A DNA stretch of 64,000 nucleotides from Confluentibacter flavum (GCF_002843175.1 NZ_PJEO01000027.1:1-64000); one strand, 5' to 3'; counted from the first letter of the stretch, positions 52,604-63,700 are shown. The notes: generated by a model from the sequence alone, not told the origin. A program made the numbers and translations.

Positions 52604-54061
52604 TTAATTCAAGGGAACTAATTTAAAAATTCCGCCAGACCAATTTTTTGAACCATCAACTGCAACATATATAAAACCATCATTTCCCATTTTCACATTC
52701 CTTATCCTGCCTATATTTCTTAAAAGAATTTCATCTTCACCTATAATTTTATTAGTCCTTATCTTAGAGTGATTTAAATATCTGAACCTTAAAGAACCTG
52801 ATAAAAGACCTCCTTCCCAGTTTTTGTATTTATCTCCAGTAACAAAAGCAATTCCACTTGGCGCAATAGAAGGAGTCCAATATTTAACAGGTTGTTCCAT
52901 CCCATCTTTTTTTGTTAGGTTACTAATAATTTTACCGTCATAATTGATACCATAGGTTATAATGGGCCAACCATAGTTTTTACCTTTTCTTATAATATTT
53001 ATTTCATCACCACCTCTGGGACCATGTTCATTCACCCATATTTCTCCTGTTCTTGGATTTAGTGTCATACCCTGAGGGTTTCTATGCCCATAAGAATAAA
53101 TTGATGGAATAGAGCCAGTTTGATTAACAAATGGATTATCTTGTGGAATACTTCCATCATCATTTATTCTGTGTATTTTTCCCAAGAAGTTACTCAAGCT
53201 TTGTGGATTTTCTTTTTCGTTTCCACGTTCACCAACAGAAATGTACAACTTCCCGTCATTACCGAATTGCAATCTAGAACCAAAATGATGCCGGGTTCTT
53301 GAGAAAGGTAATGCGACAAAAATATTTTGTTGATCAATTAAATTATTTCCAACAAGTTTAGCTTTCATGACCGCTGTAGTAGCCAAAGTAATACTGTCGG
53401 TTTTTTTAAAAATGGCATAAGAAAGATAAATTATATGGTTGTCTGAAAAATCAGGGTGCAATGTAATATCCAATAAGCCTCCTTGACCTTCTGCAACTAC
53501 ATCTGGTACTCCATCAATATTTATTAAAGTTTTATTTGATTTTAATTTATAAAGTTTTCCAGCCCGTTCAGTGATTAACATTTCATTGTTTGGAAGAAAA
53601 GCCATCCCCCATGGGACTTTAATACCCTTAGCAATGGTATCCAATTGGATTTTTTGCGATTCTGAAATAAAAATATTTGATTTTACTTCAACGTCTTTAA
53701 AATCAAGCTTTTTAATGATTTCAATTCCATTCATTATGTATTCTGCAAGTTCATTGAAGTCATCTTCTGAAAAGGCTGACTTAAAGCTAGGCATTCCTGC
53801 GTCCGCATATCCATTTTTTATAGATTCTATTAGACTATCCTTGCTTTTTCCATATTTCCATTTTCTATCAACAAAAGTTTCTATTCTTTCTCCATGACAA
53901 CCAGAGCAAGTATTTTCAAAAATAACTTTAGCATTTTTATGTTTATTTTCATCGAGTTCTATATGGGGGGGTTGGTTGTTACTTTTGTTTGTATTGCAAC
54001 TGGTTATGTTTGAAAACAAAATTGGGATTAATAAGATTATTTGATAACTCGTTTTATTCAT
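52604..54061 (-). CDS. Cytochrome c-PQQ aldose sugar dehydrogenase fusion lipoprotein (PUL B)
   Basis: About 485 residues from ATG at 54061 (an earlier in-frame start at 54091 only adds 10 residues). The lipoprotein signal ends at SNITSCN. Residues about 40-110 form a cytochrome c domain with haem motif CSGCHG. The rest is a soluble PQQ-dependent sugar dehydrogenase propeller (PF07995, YliI/Asd-like): IKVPWGMAFLPNNEMLITERAG, GGLLDITLHPDF, RHHFGSRLQFGNDGKLYISVG, YSYGHRNPQGMTLNP, EHGPRGGDEINII, GKNYGWP. It oxidises aldose sugars in the periplasm, passing electrons to the fused haem. It is the last gene of PUL B, 34 bases after a GH32, so it may act on sugars released there. Confidence 0.88.
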   Translation of the reverse strand: MNKTSYQIILLIPILFSNITSCNTNKSNNQPPHIELDENKHKNAKVIFENTCSGCHGERIETFVDRKWKYGKSKDSLIESIKNGYADAGMPSFKSAFSEDDFNELAEYIMNGIEIIKKLDFKDVEVKSNIFISESQKIQLDTIAKGIKVPWGMAFLPNNEMLITERAGKLYKLKSNKTLINIDGVPDVVAEGQGGLLDITLHPDFSDNHIIYLSYAIFKKTDSITLATTAVMKAKLVGNNLIDQQNIFVALPFSRTRHHFGSRLQFGNDGKLYISVGERGNEKENPQSLSNFLGKIHRINDDGSIPQDNPFVNQTGSIPSIYSYGHRNPQGMTLNPRTGEIWVNEHGPRGGDEINIIRKGKNYGWPIITYGINYDGKIISNLTKKDGMEQPVKYWTPSIAPSGIAFVTGDKYKNWEGGLLSGSLRFRYLNHSKIRTNKIIGEDEILLRNIGRIRNVKMGNDGFIYVAVDGSKNWSGGIFKLVPLN

Positions 54062-54095
54062 AAAATAAAGATTTTTATTTTTAAAAATCAATTAT

Positions 54096-55664
54096 TTAAT
54101 TATTGTTCCAAATACTTTTTAAAGACCAGTAATCTAGATTATTAATTAAAAAATTACTGTTAGATTTTAATTTTAAATTATTATATTTTTTTTGAGGAAA
54201 ACATAAAGCGGTCATAACTGTTAATCCATCATCAGTAAATAGCTCAACAGATGAATCATCAATTATTAGTGTTAAATCCACTTTATTATTATTTACTAAG
54301 CGAGGAGAGGTGATGCGTTTTGAAAAGCCTTTCTCAAAATCAATTTTTCCAGATTTTGTTCTATCAATATAAAATTCATTTTGGCTTTCATTATATCCTA
54401 AAATAAGTTGTTCACACAAATCGTTTGACAATATTATACTAAAACTTTTAAGATAGTCTGATGTTAACTGGATACGGCTACGATCTATTGACGTCTTTAT
54501 TTTCTTAGTTAAATCAAAATCATCAGTTAGGTCAATATTTTTAAATGAACTATGTGCTAAGTTAAGTTGTTCATATTCTTTAACCGGTTTTGAGGCAAGT
54601 AAATATTCATTGTTTATTTTTTTTAAACTTAATTCTCGTGTTGTGGTCATAGCACTTCTCCAAGAGGTAGTGGGAACTTTATTTGCATATTGCCAATTAC
54701 TCATCCAGCCAATAAATAGTTTACGCTTTTTTGTATTAAAGAATGTTACACCAGCATAATTATCGGTACCATAATCGACCCATCTTGTTTTTGAATCAAA
54801 AGTAGAGAACTGGTGTCCGTCAAAATCACCGACAAAATATTGGGTAGCAGAACCACCATTCGGACCGCCGGGGTTTATACTTACTATTAAAACCCATATT
54901 TTTTTTCCATTAACTACGAATGAAATAAGGTCAGGACATTCCCATACGCCACCATGAGCTCCTAAATCATTTCCAAACTCACTTTCTTTGTGCCACTCCT
55001 TTAAATTAATTGAGGAATAAAACGTAACCCTATCTTTTGTAGCAAGTGTCATAATCCACTTTCTCCCTTGTTCAAACCAACTTACCTTTGGGTCTCTAAA
55101 ATCTTTTATACCTGGATTGTTTAAAACTGGATTTCCATTATATTTTGTCCAAGTATTACCTGAATCTAGACTATATGCAAGACTTTGGTATTGATAATTG
55201 TCTTGGCCTTCTTTTCTTAAAATCGGATTGCTATGAGTAAATATTGATACAAGAGGCGTTTTGCCAAGCTTTCCAAATCCTGATGTATTTTTTTTATCAA
55301 TTACGGCACTGCCTGAATAAATATAACCTAAATTATCGGGATATAGTGCGATAGGCTTTTCTACCCAATGTACCAAATCTTTGCTTTCAGCATGTCCCCA
55401 ATGCATGGGACCCCACACTGTACTATCAGGATAATGCTGGAAAAACATATGATATGTTTTATTGAAATATATCAATCCATTTGGATCGTTCATCCATGCT
55501 TTTTTAGGAGTGAAATGGATTTGAGGTCTGTATTGTTCATTGTATTCAATGCCTCCTGATAAAGATTGGGCATTTGCAAAAAAGCCTATAAATAGGAGAT
55601 GTAACACTAGATATTGAATTTTGTATCTTAATTTATTATTATACATAGTTATTCTATTTTTCAT
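54096..55664 (-). CDS. GH32 fructan hydrolase, canonical motifs (PUL B)
   Basis: A 522-residue exported GH32 (signal peptide ending FFANAQ). All motifs are canonical: WMNDPNG (Asp60), FRDPKVSW and WECPDLI with Glu. Close to the PUL A enzyme at 11275 (HYPDS.VWGPMHWGHA, GGPNGGSATQYFVGDFDG, DNYAGVT), so probably the same exo-type activity, but with a signal peptide instead of a lipoprotein signal. ATG at 55664 overlaps the upstream gene's end by 11 bases; ATG at 55646 (MYNNKL) leaves a 7-base gap and is an equally good start. Confidence 0.92.
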   Translation of the reverse strand: MKNRITMYNNKLRYKIQYLVLHLLFIGFFANAQSLSGGIEYNEQYRPQIHFTPKKAWMNDPNGLIYFNKTYHMFFQHYPDSTVWGPMHWGHAESKDLVHWVEKPIALYPDNLGYIYSGSAVIDKKNTSGFGKLGKTPLVSIFTHSNPILRKEGQDNYQYQSLAYSLDSGNTWTKYNGNPVLNNPGIKDFRDPKVSWFEQGRKWIMTLATKDRVTFYSSINLKEWHKESEFGNDLGAHGGVWECPDLISFVVNGKKIWVLIVSINPGGPNGGSATQYFVGDFDGHQFSTFDSKTRWVDYGTDNYAGVTFFNTKKRKLFIGWMSNWQYANKVPTTSWRSAMTTTRELSLKKINNEYLLASKPVKEYEQLNLAHSSFKNIDLTDDFDLTKKIKTSIDRSRIQLTSDYLKSFSIILSNDLCEQLILGYNESQNEFYIDRTKSGKIDFEKGFSKRITSPRLVNNNKVDLTLIIDDSSVELFTDDGLTVMTALCFPQKKYNNLKLKSNSNFLINNLDYWSLKSIWNNN

Positions 55665-57339
55665 AAATATTTTTCATTTGCCAAGCATCCAATGAAATAA
55701 GCTTGCTGGATTTTCCTTGAGAGCGAATAGACACTCCAACGCTATCATTCCTTTCAGGGTAGACTCTTGCCGCCACGCATTGTTTTCCATTCACAAAAAC
55801 TTCGACCACACTCTTATCTATAAAAATCCGAAGTTTAAGAGTTTCTTCTGAATTGAGTAGTACTGGAGCGATTTCAGGTGGTCTGGAAAGAACATCTGGT
55901 AAAATAGAAGAATGAGAAGTTTCAAGCGATATCATACTTTGATGCTTATATTTCCAATTCGCAGGCCTAGGTACTTCATATGGGCGTCCTTGATGAAATC
56001 CTCTTTCTTTGAAAAATGAAATACCTGTATATTCTTCTTTATTTGGAGAACGTAAAATATTAAGTTCAATCATAGGCGCATCTTTTACATCTATTTGGGC
56101 TATGATTTCCATCGTGTTTCCATTAATCGATTTAAAAATAATTTCTTCATTGGCGGGTAATTCCATAGAATCCAAATGCTTATGGTTGTAGCGTAATGAT
56201 TCTATATTTCCTGCTGGTTCTATACCTAAAGTATCTTTACCTATAACGGTTAATTTTCTAGGTAAAGTCATAATTTGATTCCATCCAACAGTTGGCTTTC
56301 CAGGATTCATATTAAAAATAATAATGACCCCATCCTTTCCATCAGGAGCCGCTGAGGGTGCGTGTACACCAGAAGGTATAGCAGCTCCAAAATTAAATTT
56401 TCCATGAGACGTGGCTACAAATTTGTCATTTTGTTTATCATATTCACCTAAAAGATATTGTCCTCCACTCATATGGCTGAAAAATGCTAAGATATGCTGG
56501 TCACCTATGGGCCAAAAATAAGGGCAGGCACCATCATCTCCTATTAATGTAAATCTATCATCTTTTACAAATTCATGCAAATATTCCCATTTGGCCAAGT
56601 CTTTTGATCGAAAAAGATGATTGGCCCTAATCCATTTACCTCCAGGCCCTTTAGCTGATCTTCCAGCGGATAAAGAATAATAGGTTTCATCCTTTTTCCA
56701 GATACTTGGATCAAATACAGTATACGGTAGTGGGGCATCTGTTGGGCCATTTAATGGGATTACAGCTTTGCCTGTGACTTTTTCCCAATTTAACAATAGT
56801 GGATCATTAGAAATGGCAACCATATTCCCAGCCCGAGTTCCATGGTACATGGCAATCACACGATCTTTCTCCACAAATGTGGTACCTGAAAAACACTGGT
56901 ATTCTGGATTTGGATAAATAGCATATGGAAGATCACGCCAGTGAACCAAATCGGTACTGATAGCATGCCCCCAATGTTGACGAGGATCTTCAGGTGGATA
57001 TGCTTGATAAAAAAGATGCCAATTACCTTTCCAATAACAAAGACCGTTAGGGTCGTTTAATTTGCCCTCTGGATTCACAAAATGGTAAATTGGTCGATAT
57101 TTATCATTTTTTAATTTTTCTCTAGATGTTGCAAATCGGAGAATTAGTGGGTTATTTTTTAATTGTAATTCTTGGTTATGTAAAATTGTGTCAAAAATAA
57201 ACCGAGGGACTTTGGATGTGTAATCCTCATTTTTTGATTGAGCATAACAAGCTTGAGTTATATTATTACCACTAATTATAATTAATAAAACTAAAATAAA
57301 GTCAGAATAAAAGAGTTTTTTTAATTTTGTTGTTTTCAT
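55654..57339 (-). CDS. GH32-family protein with altered catalytic motifs (PUL B)
   Basis: About 561 residues from ATG 57339, which lies 1 base after the preceding stop and starts MKTTKLKK; 57363 would overlap it by 23 bases. Signal peptide up to about ITQACYAQ. The nucleophile motif is intact (GKLNDPNG), but the stabiliser motif reads VFDPSIW (Arg lost, Asp kept), and the acid/base region reads GDDGACPYFWPIG where GH32 has ECP, so the usual Glu is Ala. Overall propeller and C-terminal sandwich (LRIFIDKSVVEVFVNGKQCV) are GH32. Either acid/base catalysis uses another residue in this subgroup, or it is a binding protein. Flanked by two GH32 genes in one operon. Confidence 0.82.
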   Translation of the reverse strand: MKTTKLKKLFYSDFILVLLIIISGNNITQACYAQSKNEDYTSKVPRFIFDTILHNQELQLKNNPLILRFATSREKLKNDKYRPIYHFVNPEGKLNDPNGLCYWKGNWHLFYQAYPPEDPRQHWGHAISTDLVHWRDLPYAIYPNPEYQCFSGTTFVEKDRVIAMYHGTRAGNMVAISNDPLLLNWEKVTGKAVIPLNGPTDAPLPYTVFDPSIWKKDETYYSLSAGRSAKGPGGKWIRANHLFRSKDLAKWEYLHEFVKDDRFTLIGDDGACPYFWPIGDQHILAFFSHMSGGQYLLGEYDKQNDKFVATSHGKFNFGAAIPSGVHAPSAAPDGKDGVIIIFNMNPGKPTVGWNQIMTLPRKLTVIGKDTLGIEPAGNIESLRYNHKHLDSMELPANEEIIFKSINGNTMEIIAQIDVKDAPMIELNILRSPNKEEYTGISFFKERGFHQGRPYEVPRPANWKYKHQSMISLETSHSSILPDVLSRPPEIAPVLLNSEETLKLRIFIDKSVVEVFVNGKQCVAARVYPERNDSVGVSIRSQGKSSKLISLDAWQMKNIYEK

Positions 57340-57340
57340 A

Positions 57341-58876
57341 TTATCTATCATGTATTCTATCATAGCCTAATTCTTGTTCTCTCTTTAACCAAATAGATTC
57401 TAACTTATAAACCTCTAGGTTATTAATTCTACAATTTCCACCAATTGGTGATAGTCCTAAATTTTTATTATCTGCATCAGGGTAGAATAATCGTGTTATG
57501 CTAACTTCTCCTTGATTGGCATATATTTCAATTGAGTTTCTGTCAATAATGAATCTCAATTTGATTGTGTTATTTACTGGAATGACCTTTTCCTTGCTGG
57601 CTAAAAAAGATAATTCTTTCAAAGCTGAATCGTATATTATTTTTTGGCCCCTAATATCAAAAACTATTTTGTTTGAAGTTCCTAATTCTATTTCAGAAAT
57701 AATCTCAAAAACGTCTCCTTTAATTTTATCTAGTATATTTTCTTTTGGATGTAACATTATATTTTTCCAAATCTTAGCTTCATGCCTTAATTGCTTTATT
57801 GCATCAATTGGATTTCTACACAAGCGGAGTTCGTTATTTATGGTTTTTAATTTTAGTTCTACAGGAAAAATCAACTGTTGACTCCAAGTACGATTATGGT
57901 TGGGATCTTCATTTATCATCATAAATGCTAATTGAATAAAAGGACCATCACCCTCATAAGAGTTTTTCCAAGTTTGTGTGGCATAAATGTCTTTGGTATA
58001 ATAATTAACTCGATTTTTTGATTTATTTAAAATTGAGGTTTTACCTAAGTACGTTTTATTGCTAATAGGATTAAAATTTGTTCCATCAAAATCTCCTATT
58101 GTATAAGCACCATTGCCATCTATCAAAACCCATTTTTTATTGTTTTTATCTTCATCTACTGGAATTTCTATTAGATCTGGACATTCATGAAAGCCATTCA
58201 AACTGCTGAGTAGTTTCCAGTTCAATAAGTTGGTTGATTTATAAAACGAAAATCCGAACTGTTCATAAAGAACCATACGCCAAGATTGATCTGGTTTATA
58301 CCAAAAAACCAATGGATCTCTCATGCCTTCTTTTCCTTCAATTATAGGGTTGTTTTTATGTCTAATCCATGATTTTCCAGCATCAAGACTAAAAGCTAAC
58401 GATGGTCCTCTCCCATAATCTGTATAGAAAACTATAAGTGTTTTTTCTAAACCATGTTGAAGCCCTAGTGTATTGTTCCAATCAACAATGCCGCTACCGC
58501 TACCTGGCGCATTATCAATGATTGTATTCGTAATGTTAGGAAGCTGTTCCCAAAAAATGCAATCATAACTTACAGCATGTCCCCAATTTTTATTTTCTTT
58601 TCGCTTTTTTGACCATTCATCAAACATATAGAAAAGATGGTATTGCCCTTTATATTTTATTAGACCTGTAGGATCTGCTATTTGACCTGTAATAGGAGTA
58701 TAGTGAACTTGAGGCCTTAACTCTTGATTGTAATGCATGTTTTCATATACGTTTCTGTAATCTAATCTGAATTTGTCGGAAGAATTGTTTTCCAATTGGA
58801 TTTGAGCAAAAGAAATATTAGCAAGACAAATGCATAGGCTAAAATATATTATGGATTTATAATTAATATTTGACAT
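57341..58876 (-). CDS. GH32 enzyme, first GH32 gene of PUL B
   Basis: A 511-residue exported GH32 (signal peptide ending ANISFAQ). It has ITGQIADPTG (Asp68), MRDPLVFW and HECPDL. It is a close full-length paralogue of 25114-26664. It follows the SusD gene by 113 bases, the same gene order that the SusD-tail scar implies for the paralogue. The IADPTG wording replaces the WMNDPNG loop that forms part of the fructosyl pocket, so its specificity probably differs from 54096. It is probably a periplasmic enzyme acting on imported oligosaccharides. Confidence 0.9.
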   Translation of the reverse strand: MSNINYKSIIYFSLCICLANISFAQIQLENNSSDKFRLDYRNVYENMHYNQELRPQVHYTPITGQIADPTGLIKYKGQYHLFYMFDEWSKKRKENKNWGHAVSYDCIFWEQLPNITNTIIDNAPGSGSGIVDWNNTLGLQHGLEKTLIVFYTDYGRGPSLAFSLDAGKSWIRHKNNPIIEGKEGMRDPLVFWYKPDQSWRMVLYEQFGFSFYKSTNLLNWKLLSSLNGFHECPDLIEIPVDEDKNNKKWVLIDGNGAYTIGDFDGTNFNPISNKTYLGKTSILNKSKNRVNYYTKDIYATQTWKNSYEGDGPFIQLAFMMINEDPNHNRTWSQQLIFPVELKLKTINNELRLCRNPIDAIKQLRHEAKIWKNIMLHPKENILDKIKGDVFEIISEIELGTSNKIVFDIRGQKIIYDSALKELSFLASKEKVIPVNNTIKLRFIIDRNSIEIYANQGEVSITRLFYPDADNKNLGLSPIGGNCRINNLEVYKLESIWLKREQELGYDRIHDR

Positions 58877-58989
58877 AAGGAACAGTATATTATCTATATT
58901 CTATTTAGAAAAATTCACGCCAGCGAAAGAATGATGTTATTTTCTTAAGTTGGCATGAACCTTTACTACTAATCATCAATTCAAATATT

Positions 58990-60714
58990 TTACCATCCAA
59001 CATTTTGTTGATATAACCCTTCGGTTAAATCAATTTGTGCTTGAGGTATAGGAAAATACTCGTCTTTCCCTTCTGTAAATTGTGCATTTTGCAGATAGGA
59101 ATGTCTTGTTTTTTCAATTTCTAAGTATGGATTTAGGGTCTCGCCTGCAATTCCCCAACGAACAAGATCAAAGAACCTAGGGCTTTCTGTAGCAAATTCT
59201 AAACGCCTTTCCCACTGCATAGCTTTTCGTGCAAAATCCTGTGTCCATCCAGCTATATTATAAGGCTCAATTCGATAGTTAGAAATGGGTGATCCGTCGG
59301 TATTTTTTAACTTTCCGGTACTATTTGCAGCTCGAACTCTAATTTCGTTAATTAAAGGGAGGGCTTCTACATGTCTTCCAAGTTCAATCAGAGCTTCTGC
59401 CTTCATTAATAAAACATCAGCATATCTTATTATGTCTGCACTTTTTGAGGTTCCAAAAAACGGTCCAACTTTCACTAAACCGGGATCATTTGGTAGGAGC
59501 ATTTCTTTCATGCCAGAATATGGACCATATATAGTTGGAGTTCTTGCCCAGTTTGATTGGTAAATAAAACTTGGATCGTATTTATATGGGTGAGTTGGTA
59601 TACCAATGGTATGGTCTAGTCTAGGATCAACCCCATTAGTTTGAAAATCAATCGGATCTTTCATCTCAATATCATTGTAAGTGTTAAAAAGAGGTAATCC
59701 ATCTATATCCGTTTTAAAAGCATTTACCATGGTTTGACTTGGTTGATGCCATCCACAACAGCCATACCCCGGGGCAAGACTATAACTATGACTATTAGCC
59801 ATATTTAGTCTTCCTTGTTCTGTGCCATCATCTTGTGAGAACTGAATGGCCCAAACGGACTCGGGTCCATTTTCAGTTTCTAAAATGAAGTTTTCGGAAA
59901 AATCGTTTGATAATGAATATTTTCCAGAATTAATCACATCATTGCATAAAGCAACTACCTCATTTAACTTTTCTGGACTAATATTTATAATAGCATTTTG
60001 TTCATTTTGTTCATATGCTTGGTAAAGTCTAACTTTTGCTTTATAAGCACTAGCAGAAATTTTATTAGGTCGACCTATCTCATTTTGATTTGTAGGTAAG
60101 TTGTCAATTGCAAACTGCAAATCATTAGCAATTAAATCCCAGCCTTCATTATTGGTATAGATTCTATTTCCTGTTAATTTGAGGTCATCATCGCTTATTG
60201 TCTCGTCTGCTAAAACGGGATATTTGAATAAGACTTTTAATAAGAACCACCAATGAGCTCTAACAAATTTCATTTCTGCAATACGCTCATTTTTTTTAGG
60301 ATATTCATCGATAGAAAATTGAGAAATTATTCTGAGAGCATTATTTGTACGGGCTACCCCCTGATATATTAACACCCAAGCATCATTTATCCTTGCCATG
60401 CTTGGAAGAACAAGATTATATTGTTCAAAGGCATTAAGTTGACCTCCGCCACCATCAGTGACACTCCCACCTCCTTTATAAGCGTCATCTGAACGAACAG
60501 AAGAGTATAACCACATGCTAGAAGTTGGTTTTGTTCCGCCAAAATCGTTTCCTAAAGCCGCATAGGCTGCTATAACCATTTGATCAGCTTCTTCAGGTGT
60601 ATCTAAAGTTTCTAATGAGACTACTCCTTTTGGACTAAAACTCAAATCATCATTACAACTTAAAATAGTAGTCATAATTGTGATGAACATTAAGAATTTT
60701 TTAAAATGTTTCAT
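58990..60714 (-). CDS. SusD-family glycan-binding lipoprotein (PUL B)
   Basis: A 574-residue SusD homologue with lipoprotein signal (FITIMTTILSCNDDLSF; NDD after Cys is a surface-type acidic signal). It has the SusD domains (SSVRSDDAYKGG, EMKFVRAHWWFLLKVLFK, RYADVLLMKAEALIELG, WERRLEFATESPRFFDLVRWG) and the tail AQFTEGKDEYFPIPQAQIDL. It is similar to the PUL A SusD (15988), including the GYGCC region. 17 bases separate it from its SusC. Its last 31 residues match the SusD tail found at 25012-25107. Confidence 0.94.
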   Translation of the reverse strand: MKHFKKFLMFITIMTTILSCNDDLSFSPKGVVSLETLDTPEEADQMVIAAYAALGNDFGGTKPTSSMWLYSSVRSDDAYKGGGSVTDGGGGQLNAFEQYNLVLPSMARINDAWVLIYQGVARTNNALRIISQFSIDEYPKKNERIAEMKFVRAHWWFLLKVLFKYPVLADETISDDDLKLTGNRIYTNNEGWDLIANDLQFAIDNLPTNQNEIGRPNKISASAYKAKVRLYQAYEQNEQNAIINISPEKLNEVVALCNDVINSGKYSLSNDFSENFILETENGPESVWAIQFSQDDGTEQGRLNMANSHSYSLAPGYGCCGWHQPSQTMVNAFKTDIDGLPLFNTYNDIEMKDPIDFQTNGVDPRLDHTIGIPTHPYKYDPSFIYQSNWARTPTIYGPYSGMKEMLLPNDPGLVKVGPFFGTSKSADIIRYADVLLMKAEALIELGRHVEALPLINEIRVRAANSTGKLKNTDGSPISNYRIEPYNIAGWTQDFARKAMQWERRLEFATESPRFFDLVRWGIAGETLNPYLEIEKTRHSYLQNAQFTEGKDEYFPIPQAQIDLTEGLYQQNVGW

Positions 60715-60731
60715 AATATTATTTTTAAAAG

Positions 60732-63700
60732 TTAAAGACTAATGTTAATACCTAAAGTATAGGTAGTTGGTCTTGGATATAAATTTCCAGGATTTTCAGG
60801 ATCAGGACCAGTATATTCATCTTTTTGTAAAGTAAATAAATTTTGGCCTAACATATAAATACGCATACTATTTATTCCGAATTTTCCAACAATATTGGTA
60901 AGGTCGTAACCTATTTCTAAATTTCTTAGTTTTAAATAAGAAGCATCTTCTATATTGTAATTTGATCTCCTAGTTTCATCATTACGATTAACAAGTGATA
61001 ATGCTGGAATAGTTGATGCTGTATTTTGAGGTGTCCAAGCGCTTAAAGTTCTAAGACCATAGTTGGTTCCAGAATTAGATCCAACAAAATCTGTTGCTGA
61101 TTTTATTCCATTGGGAACTTCTAAACCAGCTACTCCTTGAAAGAAGGTTGATATGCTCCAATTCTTATAACTAAGATTAAGATTAATTCCGTATGTGAAG
61201 TCAGGTAATTGGTCTCCTAGCCAATCTTGATCTAATGAGTTAATGACATTATCATTATTTAGGTCAACATATCTTAATCTGCCTATACCTTTACCTGGTT
61301 GGTTTGCATGAGCATCAACTTCTGCTTGATTTTGAAATATACCATCTGTAATATATCCAAACAAAGCAGTTTGAGAACGTCCAAGAATAGTTTTTTCAAC
61401 ATTACCAGCATAAGATCTCACTACTGATTGTGGTAAGTAGGTTATTTCATCTTTAAATTTCGCTAAGTTGCCCGTAACGCTATAGTTGAAATCACCATAA
61501 GATTTTTGATAATTTACCATGAGTTCAAAACCCTTACTTTCGTTTGTGGCTCCATTTACCCATTGTGATTTTCCTTCGCCTAAAATTGAGGGGTATGGAG
61601 GTCTAATTAGTATATCTCTAGTTTCCCTCTTGAATATGTCTAATGATCCTGTTAATGTTTGGTTTAAGAATCCAAAATCCAATCCTATATTTAGCTCTTC
61701 ACTTGTTTCCCATTTGAGATTTTTATTTTCCGCTTGCAACGAAACAAATCCTGAAGGTAAATTGCCACTATTTTGACCAGCGATTGGATATGCTGTTCCT
61801 GTACTTGCTCTACCGGCTGAACCACCATAATTTGTTTCATATAAAGCAAATCTGGCATAATCTCCAATGTCTTGATTTCCAACCACACCAAAGCCAGCTC
61901 TTATTTTTAGATCTGAAATTATTTCCTTTGAGGTTCCCATAAATTCTTCATTCGAAATCTTCCACCCCAAACTTGCTGCGGGAAAAAGACCGTAGCGATT
62001 ATTTTCGCCAAAGCGTGATGATCCGTCTCTACGAATTGTAAATGAACCAAAATATTTTTTATCAAAATCATAATTGACTTTTCCAAAATAAGAGAATAAT
62101 TTACTTCCTGTTTCACTTCCTGTTGCTGTAGTTCTTCCAGTGCCGGCACCTATTTGAAAATAATCATCGTCTTGAAGAGCAAATTCTTCTCTGTAAACTC
62201 CATTATCTAAGAATTGTTGATCAACTTTTTCTGTTCCAATTACGATGTCTAAATTGTGACTTTTATGGGATAGTCGATAATTTAAGGTGTTTGAAAAGGT
62301 CAAATTAATTCCGTGCCATTTATTAATACTTAAGCTATTTATAGTTCTACTTAAAAATCCTTCAGTAAATGAACGTTCAATATTTCTATTATAACCATTT
62401 GTGTTATCTATTCCGAAACTGGATCTAAAAGTTAAGTTTTTGGCTAATGCTAGCTCAGCATAAACATTACCGAAAATTTCAAGCCTATGATTTTTATCAT
62501 CCTTATTAATATAAAGCATGTGAAGTGGATTGTTTCTATCAGAAAATCCTGCACCGATAGGAGGACCAGCAAATTCTCCATTCACGTCATAAACTGGAAT
62601 AATTGGTTGTAGAAATTTGGCCATTTGGATAACCGAAGCTCCTCCTAAGTCACTAGGGGTTGGTGTCTCAACCGATTTTGCTAATTGGAAATTTTCTCCA
62701 ATCTTTAATTTGCCATTAAGAAGTTTAGTTGATGTATTAATTCGGGCACTGTAACGCTTAAAATCGGTGTATCTGGCTAGTCCTTCATTGTCAAAATATC
62801 CCACATTGAATAACATACTGCTTTTTTCAGATCCAGAAGTAATTGTTAAATCATGAGATGTCATTATTGCATCACGAAATACAACATCTTGCCAATTAGT
62901 ATCTGCTGAACGAACTCCTAACGATTCACCTCCAATCCAATCAACAACATTCACTTGATCCAATATTGGCACTCCTTGATTGTCAGTATGCCAATCGAAA
63001 TTGTATAAGGCTGAATGAATATTCGGATTAGTACCGTCATTAATAGAGGCTCTCCAAAGAGCTTCACCTCTTTGCTTAGTATTAAGTACAGGTAATGAGC
63101 TAGAATATTTTTGAATTGAGACACTTCCGTCATATTGAATATTTAATTTTTCTTGGCCTTTTGATTCTTTGGTAGTAACAATAATAACTCCATTCGAAGC
63201 TCTCGACCCATATATTGAAGAAGACGAAGCGTCTTTTAAAATTTGAATAGATTCAATTGACTGTGGATTTAAATTTTTAAAAGCTTGAGCTCTTTTCGTT
63301 GGAACACCATCGATAACATACAGAGGGTTATTGTCACCAAGAGTACTAAAACCTCTAATCAAAATTTGACTATTGTCTCCACTGGGGTTTCCATCTGTTT
63401 GAATATAAAGTCCAGGGACCTGTCCTTGAAGCGCCTGCATCGGATTTGAGGTTGGAATGTTTCTTATTCCTTCCATGTTAACGACTGAAACAGCTCCAGT
63501 AAGATCCGCTTTTCGTTGACCAATATATCCAGTAGAAATAATAACTTCGTCTAAACTTTCAGTGGATTCTAACATTTTTATATCTAATGTTGAACTTTCA
63601 CCCAATTTTATGGACTGACTTACATATCCAATATAAGAAAATTGAATAGTTGCGTTAGTATTCGCTACTAATGAATATATTCCATCTCCATTTGAAACTG

